A stretch of DNA of 19,068 nt from UBA3537 sp964219345. GTDB taxonomy: Bacteria; Bacteroidota; Bacteroidia; Flavobacteriales; Flavobacteriaceae. This document shows positions 8,212-15,001 of the stretch, piece by piece (the stretch's first letter is position 1; each line of letters begins with the position of its first letter). The translations under genes were made by a program, and so were the position numbers. Location of the stretch: assembly GCA_964219345.1 (NCBI GenBank), contig CAXPPN010000056.1:1-19068 (forward strand). Reading direction: 5' to 3'. Under the pieces are notes generated by a model. It was not told where the DNA came from. It saw only the letters and a program-made list of their open reading frames with translations, and ran no database searches.

Positions 8212-8751
8212 TTATTTATCCGTTAATAATTTTTTTAATGAATTCCAACGCGGATCAATATCGTTGTTAGAATTTTTATTTTCTAAGCTTTTTGGGCTTA
8301 AGTATTCTAGTTTTTTGAGTATTTCAGAATTTAATGTCCCGTCTTCAATACCTGGGTGCAATCGTTTTTGTGGAACAGAAAGCACAATAAGCTCGTATAT
8401 ATGATGTGCAACATTTATTTTATATTCCCCGTGAGGAATTATCAATATTTCTTCGTTATCATCATTATATTCAGAACCAAATTTTACAATTAAACTAAAT
8501 TTGGAGCTAATTGGCTGATTAAAGGGTTCGTTTGTTAAGTCGCAATTAAGGTTTATAACACCATCAACTTCAAAATCTAACTCTAATAGAGTTGTTTTTT
8601 TTTGGAGTGTTAGTGTAACTTTTAATTGGACATCATTAAACTCGTCATATTCAAAATGTTCAAAGAACGTATTATCAATATCGTACTCAAATATATGTTC
8701 GCCAAGCTTTAATCCTACAAATTGTACTTCAAATGCTTTTAATGGCTTCAT
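8212..8751 (-). CDS. YceD/DUF177 family protein
   Basis: With start ATG 8751 (MKPLKAFEVQF) the protein has 179 residues, the usual length for the DUF177/YceD family. Members lie next to rpmF and are linked to 23S rRNA accumulation or assembly of the large ribosomal subunit. The C-terminal DPRWNSLKKL is the family's signature. A central CDLTNEPF stretch fits the usual cysteine region. An ATG further upstream (8775) lies inside the -7 promoter element, so it is unlikely to be the start. rpmF follows after 8 bp. Confidence 0.9.
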   Translation of the reverse strand: MKPLKAFEVQFVGLKLGEHIFEYDIDNTFFEHFEYDEFNDVQLKVTLTLQKKTTLLELDFEVDGVINLNCDLTNEPFNQPISSKFSLIVKFGSEYNDDNEEILIIPHGEYKINVAHHIYELIVLSVPQKRLHPGIEDGTLNSEILKKLEYLSPKSLENKNSNNDIDPRWNSLKKLLTDK

Positions 8752-8772
8752 TATTATGCATATTTGAGCGTG

Positions 8773-8780
8773 CAAATATA
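8773..8780 (-). promoter_or_regulatory. -7 promoter element of the YceD/DUF177-rpmF unit
   Basis: The minus strand reads TATATTTG, a perfect TAnnTTTG, followed by CA. A TTTA (minus strand of 8803-8806) lies 22 bases upstream as a weak -33 candidate. The position rules out the upstream ATG at 8775 as the start of the gene. Confidence 0.55.
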
Positions 8781-8818
8781 TACATTTTTTTTAGCTTTTG
8801 TGTAAACTCAGACTATTT

Positions 8819-9871
8819 TTATTTTCGTGTTTTAGCTTGTTCCCGAAGAGGGTTTTGTTTGAGCTTAGTATCCATGTTTCTATTCCTGTAAATTTCTATC
8901 CCCACAAAAATCGCTTCTTTAAATGAATCAATATTGGAAATTCCTTTCCCAGCAATATCATATGCAGTCCCATGATCTGGTGAAGTGCGTACTTTATTCA
9001 GTCCTGCTGTATAATTTACACCATTACCAAAAGTGAGAGTTTTAAAGGGGATAAGACCTTGATCATGATATGTTGCTAAAATAGCGTCAAAATTTTGATA
9101 GTTGTTTGATCCAAAAAAACTATCAGCAGCATAAGGGCCATAGATGAGCTTTCCAGAGGCTTTTATTTTTTCTATTGCTGGACGTAAAATAGTATCATCT
9201 TCTGAGCCAATTACACCATTATCCCCTGTATGAGGGTTGACACCAAGCACAGCAATTTTTGGAGCTCTTATGGCAAAATCCTGTTTCAGAGAGTGATGAA
9301 TGAGATTTATTTTTTTTGAAATTAGAGCCTCGTTTAAATGTTGAGGAACGTCTCCAACTGGTACATGATCTGTTAGAAGCCCCACTCGAAGAGTGTCTGA
9401 GACCATAAACATCAAGCTATCTCCTTGTAATTCTTGATTTAAAAAATCGGTGTGTCCTGGAAATTTAAAGTCTTCAGATTGAATATTGTGTTTATTGATT
9501 GGTGCTGTTACTAGCACATCTACTTCATTTGCTTTAATACTTGCAACTGCTGATTTTAGAGATTCAAGAGCGTACTGCCCTGCCTCTAGTGTTTCTTTGC
9601 CAAATTCAATATTTACGTCTTGTTTCCAAACATTTACAATATTTAGTTTCCCATCAACAGCATGACTAGCATCGTGAATCCCATGAAAAGAAATAGAACT
9701 TTGAAAATGTTTCTTTAAAAAAGACATTGTTTTGGTTGATGCGAACACTATTGGAGTGCAAAACTCTAAAAGTCTGTTATCTGAAAATGTTTTTACAATC
9801 AACTCACCACCAATGCCATTCAAATCTCCTATTGAAATACCAATTTTTATTTTTTTTTCTTTTCTCATCAA
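8819..9871 (-). CDS. pdxA: 4-hydroxythreonine-4-phosphate dehydrogenase
   Basis: PdxA oxidises 4-phosphohydroxy-L-threonine with NAD in the DXP-dependent route to pyridoxal phosphate. The 350-residue protein has the N-terminal GISIGDLNGIGGE segment and the three metal-binding histidines: H169 in LLTDHVPVG, H214 in NPHTGDNG and H269 in TYHDQGLIPFK. The C-terminal RTSPDHGTAYDIAGKG is also conserved. Translation probably starts at 9871 or the next ATG. It diverges from riboflavin synthase across 53 bp; YceD/DUF177 follows on the same strand but has its own promoter. Confidence 0.96.
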   Translation of the reverse strand: MMRKEKKIKIGISIGDLNGIGGELIVKTFSDNRLLEFCTPIVFASTKTMSFLKKHFQSSISFHGIHDASHAVDGKLNIVNVWKQDVNIEFGKETLEAGQYALESLKSAVASIKANEVDVLVTAPINKHNIQSEDFKFPGHTDFLNQELQGDSLMFMVSDTLRVGLLTDHVPVGDVPQHLNEALISKKINLIHHSLKQDFAIRAPKIAVLGVNPHTGDNGVIGSEDDTILRPAIEKIKASGKLIYGPYAADSFFGSNNYQNFDAILATYHDQGLIPFKTLTFGNGVNYTAGLNKVRTSPDHGTAYDIAGKGISNIDSFKEAIFVGIEIYRNRNMDTKLKQNPLREQAKTRK

Positions 9872-9886
9872 AAATGAAGTCTAATG

Positions 9887-9907
9887 TTTGTAATTTTACA
9901 TTACAAA
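9887..9907. promoter_or_regulatory. Inverted repeat between pdxA and the riboflavin synthase gene
   Basis: TTTGTAAT (9887-9894) and ATTACAAA (9900-9907) are perfect 8-base arms around a 5-base spacer. The repeat sits in the 53-bp divergent region and overlaps the pdxA -7 element, a position suited to a repressor operator. No known regulator can be named. Confidence 0.4.
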
Positions 9908-9911
9908 TTTA
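9904..9911 (-). promoter_or_regulatory. -7 promoter element of pdxA
   Basis: The minus strand reads TAAATTTG, a perfect TAnnTTTG. The leader to ATG 9871 would be about 26 bases. The element overlaps one arm of the inverted repeat at 9887-9907. No convincing -33 was found. Confidence 0.5.
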
Positions 9912-9924
9912 ACGAATAAAAAGC

Positions 9925-10521
9925 ATGTTTACAGGCATAATTGAAGATTTAGGAATTGTTGAAGCATTAGAACAAGAGAATACAAATTTACACCTTACCA
10001 TAAAGAGTAAATTAGCTTCAGAACTAAAAATTGACCAGAGTGTTTCTCACAATGGTGTATGCCTTACAGTCATAGACCTTACTGCGTCTAGCTATACTGT
10101 TACTGCAATAAAAGAAACCTTAGATAAAACAAGCCTCAATAGTTTAAAAGTAGGAGATCGTGTAAACTTAGAGCGTGGTTTAAAACTTGGAGATCGTTTG
10201 GATGGTCATATGGTTCAAGGCCATGTAGATCAAGTAGGAACTTGTATAAATGTTGAAGCTCAAAATGGGAGTTGGATTTACACATTCGAATATAACCCCA
10301 AGTTAGGAAATATTACTATTGAGAAAGGGTCTGTCACCGTAAATGGTGTGAGTCTAACTGTTGTCAACTCAAAGGATAATGGTTTTAGTGTTGCTATTAT
10401 TCCTTACACTTATGAGCATACAAATTTTCACACTTTTGAAGAAGGCACTGTTGTTAATTTAGAGTTTGACGTGATTGGAAAATATGTTTCTAGACTACAT
10501 ACTAAGACTTCTCTTTCTTAA
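9925..10521 (+). CDS. ribE: Riboflavin synthase, alpha chain
   Basis: Riboflavin synthase dismutates two 6,7-dimethyl-8-ribityllumazine molecules to riboflavin. The 198 residues form the usual tandem lumazine-binding repeats: the first opens with the invariant MFTGIIEDLG and contains NGVCLTV (43-49), and the second starts near residue 97 and contains NGVSLTV (140-146). The start is fixed by the MFTGII motif, which must be at the N-terminus. No other riboflavin gene is near. The last 20 bases overlap the end of mscL on the other strand. No FMN riboswitch is seen in the short leader. Confidence 0.96.
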   Translation: MFTGIIEDLGIVEALEQENTNLHLTIKSKLASELKIDQSVSHNGVCLTVIDLTASSYTVTAIKETLDKTSLNSLKVGDRVNLERGLKLGDRLDGHMVQGHVDQVGTCINVEAQNGSWIYTFEYNPKLGNITIEKGSVTVNGVSLTVVNSKDNGFSVAIIPYTYEHTNFHTFEEGTVVNLEFDVIGKYVSRLHTKTSLS

Positions 10522-10933
10522 TTAGTGCTTCATTTTGTTCTTCTAGCAAGTCCTTAATTTTTGATAATAACTCAATATCTGCAGGTGTTGGAACGGTGGT
10601 ATCTTCGACATTATTAGCTTGGTTTCTCAACTTATTAATGAATTTTACGACAATAAAAATAGTAAATCCAACAATTAAGAAATCTATTACAGTTTCAATA
10701 AGCAACCCGTAATCAATAGATACTTGGGTTGCCTCTTTGGTTGCTTCTCTTAAGATAATTTTCTTCTCGCCAAAATTAACCCCATCAGAAAGTAAGGATA
10801 AAGGTGGAAGCATTATATTCTTTACCAAAACATTGACAATCGCATTAAAAGACGCTCCAATAATGATTCCAATAGCCATATCCAACATATTGCCTTTTAC
10901 AGCAAAGTCTTTAAATTCTTTTAACAATTTCAT
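10502..10933 (-). CDS. mscL: Large-conductance mechanosensitive channel
   Basis: MscL is a homopentameric inner-membrane channel that opens under membrane tension to release solutes during hypo-osmotic shock. The 143-residue sequence shows the N-terminal amphipathic helix (LLKEFKDFAVKGNMLDMA), pore helix TM1 at about 17-42, a periplasmic loop, TM2 at about 75-98 and a charged C-terminal helix. The length is normal. The stop lies inside the 3' end of the convergent riboflavin synthase gene, so no terminator fits between them. A -7-like element is seen upstream at 10951-10958. Confidence 0.95.
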   Translation of the reverse strand: MKLLKEFKDFAVKGNMLDMAIGIIIGASFNAIVNVLVKNIMLPPLSLLSDGVNFGEKKIILREATKEATQVSIDYGLLIETVIDFLIVGFTIFIVVKFINKLRNQANNVEDTTVPTPADIELLSKIKDLLEEQNEALIKKEKS

Positions 10934-10950
10934 AGCATACTAATTTTATT

Positions 10951-10958
10951 CAAAAATA
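10951..10958 (-). promoter_or_regulatory. Possible -7 element of mscL
   Basis: The minus strand reads TATTTTTG, matching TAnnTTTG, about 18 bases upstream of ATG 10933. It abuts the T run of the upstream terminator, so the match may be partly due to base composition. Confidence 0.3.
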
Positions 10959-10992
10959 AAAAAAGCCTCAACAATTGTTGAAGCTTTTTTTT
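10958..10992. terminator. Rho-independent terminator of the exported-protein operon
   Basis: TCAACAA (10968-10974) pairs with TTGTTGA (10975-10981). One C/A mismatch follows, then GC/GC pairs and A/T runs on both sides. On the minus strand it follows the last gene of the 11007-13807 operon and separates it from mscL. Confidence 0.85.
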
Positions 10993-11006
10993 TAAATTAG
11001 ATGCTA

Positions 11007-11795
11007 CTATTTAGCCAGTCCAAATTTCTTTGTTTCTGGATCATGTCCTCCAATAAGCACTAGTATTTCATCGTCATGTCCTTCAATAGCAGACCAGAAT
11101 TTTTTCCCAGCCTCATCCATTTCTACACTAATATTGGCCTGTTCAAAAGCAGCAAAATCGGCCCAAGTATCAAAAAATTGATAGGTATGCCAATCTGCGC
11201 CAGATCCATAAAGGTGACGACTTGCATAATGTGCTACAGCATGACCGTTTTCTTTTAGATTTTTTAAACTTCCATTTACAATACCTTCAAAAAAGTCTCT
11301 GTTTTGCCCCCACTTTACTTCATATTTACTAACAACAACAACTTTTTTTGTAGACCAATCTAATGCTTCTGACTCATAAACTAAATCTTCAAGACCCTCA
11401 CTAATACGCACTTGATCGGAATGGTTATCGGCATACATCCGTGTATAAGTTCTATAGTCAGAAGTCATTTGCTGCTGAGCTTCTTCGTCAAGAGCCATTG
11501 CTTTTATATTAGCCTGTAGCGCCTTGTTGGCAAAATCTGAATCTTTTACTAAATCTTCTGCAGAGGCATAAAAATCGTAAAGAGCAAAGCTATAATCTCC
11601 TGCAAAAGCATGTGCAAATAGTCCCCCACCTTGAAGTGTTCTTTCGTCTGAAATTGAAAGATTTGAAAATTTTTCGTGAAGGGCTAAAAATTGATCTGCT
11701 TCTTCTCTAGGAACGGTTACGTAAGTAATATTTGCAACTTGTGCAAAATGTGAAACCCCAATAAAGAGGCAAAATAGTGTAATTAAATTTTTCAT
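11007..11795 (-). CDS. Exported protein of unknown function, probable double dimeric alpha/beta-barrel fold
   Basis: I do not recognise a named family. Residues 1-19 (MKNLITLFCLFIGVSHFAQ) are a signal peptide, so the 262-residue product is probably periplasmic or secreted. The mature part seems to hold two related halves. One is at about 22-95; the other, at about 150-230, carries VVVVSKYEVKWGQ, a long helix and WHTYQFFDTWADFAAFE. The strand-helix-strand pattern with an aromatic stretch followed by a D/E-containing helix start resembles dimeric alpha/beta-barrel (ABM-type) proteins; this is judged by eye. It is the last gene of a five-gene operon, 27 bp behind a smaller exported protein of similar look, and a terminator follows. 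Confidence 0.75.
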   Translation of the reverse strand: MKNLITLFCLFIGVSHFAQVANITYVTVPREEADQFLALHEKFSNLSISDERTLQGGGLFAHAFAGDYSFALYDFYASAEDLVKDSDFANKALQANIKAMALDEEAQQQMTSDYRTYTRMYADNHSDQVRISEGLEDLVYESEALDWSTKKVVVVSKYEVKWGQNRDFFEGIVNGSLKNLKENGHAVAHYASRHLYGSGADWHTYQFFDTWADFAAFEQANISVEMDEAGKKFWSAIEGHDDEILVLIGGHDPETKKFGLAK

Positions 11796-11822
11796 TTTTT
11801 TATTAAATTATTAGTTATTTGG

Positions 11823-12227
11823 TTATTGTGATACAAATCCTTGCTCAAAAGATGTTCTAACAGCATAAACAGCATCACCTGTATGAACCATAGGCCATGC
11901 CGAAGTCATCATTTCTGGATATTTAGATGCAAAATAAGTTTGCGCTTCAACAGTCATGTCATCTAGATCATCCCAACTATTAGCGTAAGCTAAAATTTTA
12001 TATTGAAATCCAGCGCCAGTATGATGTTGTAGTGCACGAACACTTGTGCACTTTTCACTTTGTTTAAATCCGTCATAAAAGACAAAAAACATCTTTTCAG
12101 CATCTAAAACAGATGCTGTTTGGGCTACTTCAAAATGTAGCTCATATACAAAACGGTCTTCACCTTGGGCGTTTAGTGAAACCGTTGTCATTAAAAGTAG
12201 TCCTAGTAATAATTGTAATTTTTTCAT
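11823..12227 (-). CDS. Small exported protein of unknown function, ABM-like pattern
   Basis: The 134-residue product begins with a clear signal peptide (MKKLQLLLGLLLMTTVSLNAQ, residues 1-21). The mature region reads as strand (RFVYELHFEVA), helix, strand and FQYKILAYANSWDDLDDM, then a second helix and a closing strand (DAVYAVRTSF). This order and the 'aromatic-strand, W/D at helix start' feature echo the product of the next gene downstream and suggest a single dimeric alpha/beta-barrel domain; no cofactor motif is visible. It sits 20 bp behind the AhpD-like gene and 27 bp before the larger exported protein, inside one operon. Confidence 0.75.
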   Translation of the reverse strand: MKKLQLLLGLLLMTTVSLNAQGEDRFVYELHFEVAQTASVLDAEKMFFVFYDGFKQSEKCTSVRALQHHTGAGFQYKILAYANSWDDLDDMTVEAQTYFASKYPEMMTSAWPMVHTGDAVYAVRTSFEQGFVSQ

Positions 12228-12247
12228 TGTTAAATTTTTTAGAGTTA

Positions 12248-12664
12248 TTAATTTTTCAACATTGCTTTGAAGGCTTCCAAATCAAATTCATTTCCATAGA
12301 ACATGGTACTCATTCGCATTACATCAGCAGCAATTTGAACAGCGGCTTTGAGTTCATCTTCGGACGCACCTAATCGTTTTGCTTGAGCAATATGAAAAGG
12401 AACACAGTACTGGCATTTAGTTGCTGCAGCTGTAGCCAGAGCTGCCAAATGAGCTTCTTTTTCTTTGATAGGTCCATCGGAATAAATTTTCATTGATGAC
12501 TCAAAATACGCATCTGAGGCTTTTGTAAAATTTCTTGGATAGATACTATTGAAAGGGCTTTTTTCTAACAACGCTTTGTAGTCTGCATCTGAAATCGGCT
12601 CTTGAGCTTGTACGAATGCTGTCATTAGAAAACAAACAGCTAAAATTAAATTGATTTTTTTCAT
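12248..12664 (-). CDS. Exported AhpD/carboxymuconolactone decarboxylase-like protein with CxxC
   Basis: Residues 1-20 (MKKINLILAVCFLMTAFVQA) form a signal peptide, unusual for this mostly cytoplasmic family. The mature part is helical and carries the AhpD core KCQYCVPFH: C84, C87 and H91, the redox-active pair and histidine of alkylhydroperoxidase-like proteins. It is followed by the usual 'A..G.S.DEL..A' stretch (94-108). At the place of the AhpD proton-relay glutamate, 12 residues before the first cysteine, there is H72, with a glutamate two residues earlier (E70). A thiol-based peroxidase or disulfide role outside the cytoplasm is plausible but inferred. It is the third gene of the operon. 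Confidence 0.82.
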   Translation of the reverse strand: MKKINLILAVCFLMTAFVQAQEPISDADYKALLEKSPFNSIYPRNFTKASDAYFESSMKIYSDGPIKEKEAHLAALATAAATKCQYCVPFHIAQAKRLGASEDELKAAVQIAADVMRMSTMFYGNEFDLEAFKAMLKN

Positions 12665-12693
12665 TTTTAATGTTTCTTATGATTAATAATTAT

Positions 12694-12924
12694 TTATTTC
12701 CCGTTTTGCATTGGGGTAGTGTCTGGCATAATTTTATTTAAAATCGTATACACAGGACAGAATTTTGTAAACGGACTTAGAATTTGCAAAATAGCAACGC
12801 CAACGGCAACATAAATCCAGTTCAATCCAAACTGACTTGCTAAAAGTATAGATGCTATATTTAAAATTCCAACAATTCCATCATGGACTCTTACTTTTAT
12901 GATATCTCTTTCTGAATTACTCAT
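12694..12924 (-). CDS. DUF2892 family membrane protein
   Basis: This 76-residue protein shows the DUF2892 pattern: a charged N-terminus (RDIIKVRVHDG), two hydrophobic segments (about 17-33 and 36-53) that form a membrane hairpin, and the conserved FCPVYTIL stretch. The same domain is found as the membrane part of some rhodanese proteins such as YgaP. Here it stands alone, 16 bp behind the SnoaL-like lipoprotein gene and 29 bp before the AhpD-like gene, so it belongs to the same operon. A link to sulfur or thiol chemistry is possible but inferred from the domain's other contexts. Confidence 0.82.
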   Translation of the reverse strand: MSNSERDIIKVRVHDGIVGILNIASILLASQFGLNWIYVAVGVAILQILSPFTKFCPVYTILNKIMPDTTPMQNGK

Positions 12925-12940
12925 TTTTTTTGGTTTTTGA

Positions 12941-13807
12941 TTAATAAATCCAGCCCCCTACATTTCCTCTGTATTCTGCAGGATAGGCCTTTATACGTTC
13001 TTTTAGTGCTTCAGAAACATTCCCTCCTACAATAAGTGACTTAAATGAGAACATTTTCATAAATGTTTCAATATTGGGCCCATTTTCAAATTTATCGGCA
13101 TGGAATATAAAATCTTCTGAGGTTCTAAATTTCTCAATAAGTGTTACTCTTTTTCCATCTTCGGAAATGAAATAACTATAATCGTATGTGTTTGGCTCGT
13201 TGTCTCTTATAAATTGATTTAGCTTTTTTATAAATGCTTTTACATCCTCTTTTGAATACCCTGAATTTACAGACATATCAATAGTAATTACCACCTTTGG
13301 TGAAGTGTTGTTTGCTGCAGCTTTGGCATTCATTTCTATTGCAAATACTGAGGTATCAAAAAACTGTACTTCTTTGATAATTTTATCGTCTTCCCATTGA
13401 TATGATAAGTGAAATGGAAAAGTTACTTTTTGACCCGTATACTTCCCTTTGGCAGAAAATGTATTCCAAATGTTAGTCCATACTACACCATTACTGTAGG
13501 TTACCGTTTCTACTTCAGATCCAAGAGCGTCTCCGTTCATTTCCTCTACAGAAATGTCATCAAATAAATCATAAAGATTTTCTACTGCTGCAATAAAGCC
13601 TGATTTGTCCAGTTTGTTCCCCACTGGATCTACAAATTGCATACTATCAGAAAAAATTTCTTTTAAATAATCAATATTTTCCTCTCCAACTTTTTCAAAT
13701 AAAGTTTTAATGGCCTCTGATTTTTTATCATTTGTGGTAAGTTTTGCATAAGGTTTTTGGCATGCGTAGAATGCTAATGCCACTAACAGAATAAGTATTT
13801 TTTTCAT
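12941..13807 (-). CDS. Lipoprotein with SnoaL-like and ABM-like domains
   Basis: Start ATG 13807 gives MKKILILLVALAFYACQK, a lipoprotein signal with Cys16. The longer frame from 13861 is rejected because the promoter lies inside it. The mature N-terminal half (about 28-155) has the cone-like SnoaL/NTF2 pattern: helices, then DSMQFVDPVGNKLDKSGF and strand-rich ends (FHLSYQWEDDKIIKEVQFFD). The C-terminal half (about 170-270) reads VVITIDMSV, a helix, YDYSYFISEDGKRVTLIEKF and TSEDFIFHADKF, close to quinol-monooxygenase/ABM proteins. No catalytic residue can be named. It is first in the five-gene operon. Uncharged residues after the cysteine (QK) give no surface-export signal, so a periplasmic face is likely. 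Confidence 0.8.
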   Translation of the reverse strand: MKKILILLVALAFYACQKPYAKLTTNDKKSEAIKTLFEKVGEENIDYLKEIFSDSMQFVDPVGNKLDKSGFIAAVENLYDLFDDISVEEMNGDALGSEVETVTYSNGVVWTNIWNTFSAKGKYTGQKVTFPFHLSYQWEDDKIIKEVQFFDTSVFAIEMNAKAAANNTSPKVVITIDMSVNSGYSKEDVKAFIKKLNQFIRDNEPNTYDYSYFISEDGKRVTLIEKFRTSEDFIFHADKFENGPNIETFMKMFSFKSLIVGGNVSEALKERIKAYPAEYRGNVGGWIY

Positions 13808-13831
13808 ATTAAAATTAAATTGGTTGTCTAA

Positions 13832-13862
13832 CGAAAATACTGAATATAACTTGCAAAACAAA
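13832..13862 (-). promoter_or_regulatory. Promoter of the five-gene exported-protein operon
   Basis: On the minus strand TTTG (13862-13859), 19 bases and TATTTTCG (13839-13832) match the Bacteroidota -33/-7 layout, with one mismatch in TAnnTTTG. The leader to ATG 13807 would be about 20 bases. Confidence 0.55.
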
Positions 13863-13930
13863 ATTTAATTTTATTTCAATTTAATATGAAAAATAGAATA
13901 CGATTATAAAAAAAGTGAAGTTGTTATTGA

Positions 13931-14947
13931 TTAGTTGTTATCAAAAAAGCAAATTGGAGGTTCTTGACCTTCAAATGAAACCGTTTGACACTGATCACAC
14001 ATAACACTTTTAAAAAAACAACTGGCACGACTTGCTCTAAACTTAATCCCTTCAGTGTCTGTGTATATCCCATGTCCACCTTGTGGCTCAACAGTTAAAT
14101 CACTACAGCCGCCTGCTGATTCCATAGCATTGTGAATACTTCTTGACCCCAACAAACTAAATCCAAGTTGATCGTAATTGTCAATTGGAACAACAATATC
14201 CAACGCACCATGAAAGGCAATTTTAGGAATCATTTCCTCTGCACTAAAAATCAAATTTGGTACGCTTCCCCAATTATTAAACAGCCCAAGAATTGTAACA
14301 TTGTCAGAATAATTATTGCCATTTTGATGTAATGCGCCAAGTTCGGATTCTAAGGTTGAATTAATAAATCCCCATTCTTCTTCGCTAGCATAATTCACAT
14401 ATAAAGCCGTAACGGCTCCAGCACTTTGCCCACCAACAAAAACATGATCTGTGTCAATTCTATATTCCTCCGCTTTATTGGCTAAAAACCGTAAAGCTGC
14501 GTTGGCATCTTGTTGCGCTCTGTATATTGCTTTTTGTGTGCTTTCGGGTAATTCAAAACGACCAAGTCTATATTCAATAGAAGCACAAACGAATCCTCTT
14601 TTTGAAAATTCAATACAAAGGTCCTCTAAAAAAAGTTTCCCCCCCCCTATAAAACCACCCCCATGAATCAAAACAACCAATGGTCTTTTTTCCATAGAAT
14701 CTATGTTTTGATTGGGTTGATAAATATCAAGTTCCAAGTCTTGTATAATACCAAACCAATTTTCTGCTGTGGCATAGAGTATATCTTTTTCAGAATCTAT
14801 TTGATTTTCATTAAAAAATTCAACATCTGTAAAACGTGCATCTGAGGTGCAAAATTCGCTGTAAACAACAGCAGGCGGAGTGGTGGTTGTTTCATTTTTG
14901 CTACAAGAAAAAAGTAGAAACAAAAAAATAATTATTAATTTGTTCAT
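13931..14947 (-). CDS. Lipoprotein alpha/beta hydrolase (carboxylesterase-like)
   Basis: Residues 1-15 (MNKLIIIFLFLLFSC) are a lipoprotein signal with Cys15. The rest is a full alpha/beta hydrolase of the hormone-sensitive lipase/carboxylesterase type: oxyanion-hole HGGGFIGGG at 95-103, nucleophile elbow GGQSAG with S175, acid D250 in FHGALD and base H292 in GGHG. Such enzymes cleave carboxyl esters; the substrate is unknown. The C-terminal 30 residues hold four cysteines, including CDQC, which could form disulfides outside the cell. It diverges from the alkane monooxygenase gene over 54 bp, which suggests shared control or a common lipid pathway (inference). A separate promoter starts the next minus-strand operon, 69 bp beyond the stop. 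Confidence 0.9.
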   Translation of the reverse strand: MNKLIIIFLFLLFSCSKNETTTTPPAVVYSEFCTSDARFTDVEFFNENQIDSEKDILYATAENWFGIIQDLELDIYQPNQNIDSMEKRPLVVLIHGGGFIGGGKLFLEDLCIEFSKRGFVCASIEYRLGRFELPESTQKAIYRAQQDANAALRFLANKAEEYRIDTDHVFVGGQSAGAVTALYVNYASEEEWGFINSTLESELGALHQNGNNYSDNVTILGLFNNWGSVPNLIFSAEEMIPKIAFHGALDIVVPIDNYDQLGFSLLGSRSIHNAMESAGGCSDLTVEPQGGHGIYTDTEGIKFRASRASCFFKSVMCDQCQTVSFEGQEPPICFFDNN

Positions 14948-14966
14948 TATTAGTCAGTTAACTACT

Positions 14967-14974
14967 CAAATATA
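14967..14974 (-). promoter_or_regulatory. -7 promoter element of the lipoprotein hydrolase
   Basis: The minus strand reads TATATTTG, a perfect TAnnTTTG, 20 bases before ATG 14947. It shares the 54-bp divergent region with the possible alkB promoter at 14976-14984. Confidence 0.55.
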
Positions 14975-14975
14975 G

Positions 14976-14984
14976 TAAATTTTG
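14976..14984 (+). promoter_or_regulatory. Possible -7 element of the alkane monooxygenase gene
   Basis: TAAATTTTG is one base longer than the TAnnTTTG consensus and lies 17 bases upstream of ATG 15002. It is nearly back to back with the hydrolase -7 element. Confidence 0.25.
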
Positions 14985-15001
14985 TAGATTGAAATATTTG
15001 T

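Noticed and set aside
8752..8775. Longer start for the YceD/DUF177 protein
   Set aside because: The extra ATG lies in the perfect -7 element, and the family N-terminus begins at MKPLKAF.
9850..9924. FMN riboswitch before the riboflavin synthase gene
   Set aside because: The leader is too short and has none of the conserved RFN stem sequences.
13808..13861. Longer start for the SnoaL-like lipoprotein
   Set aside because: The extension covers the promoter and would bury the lipoprotein signal inside the protein.
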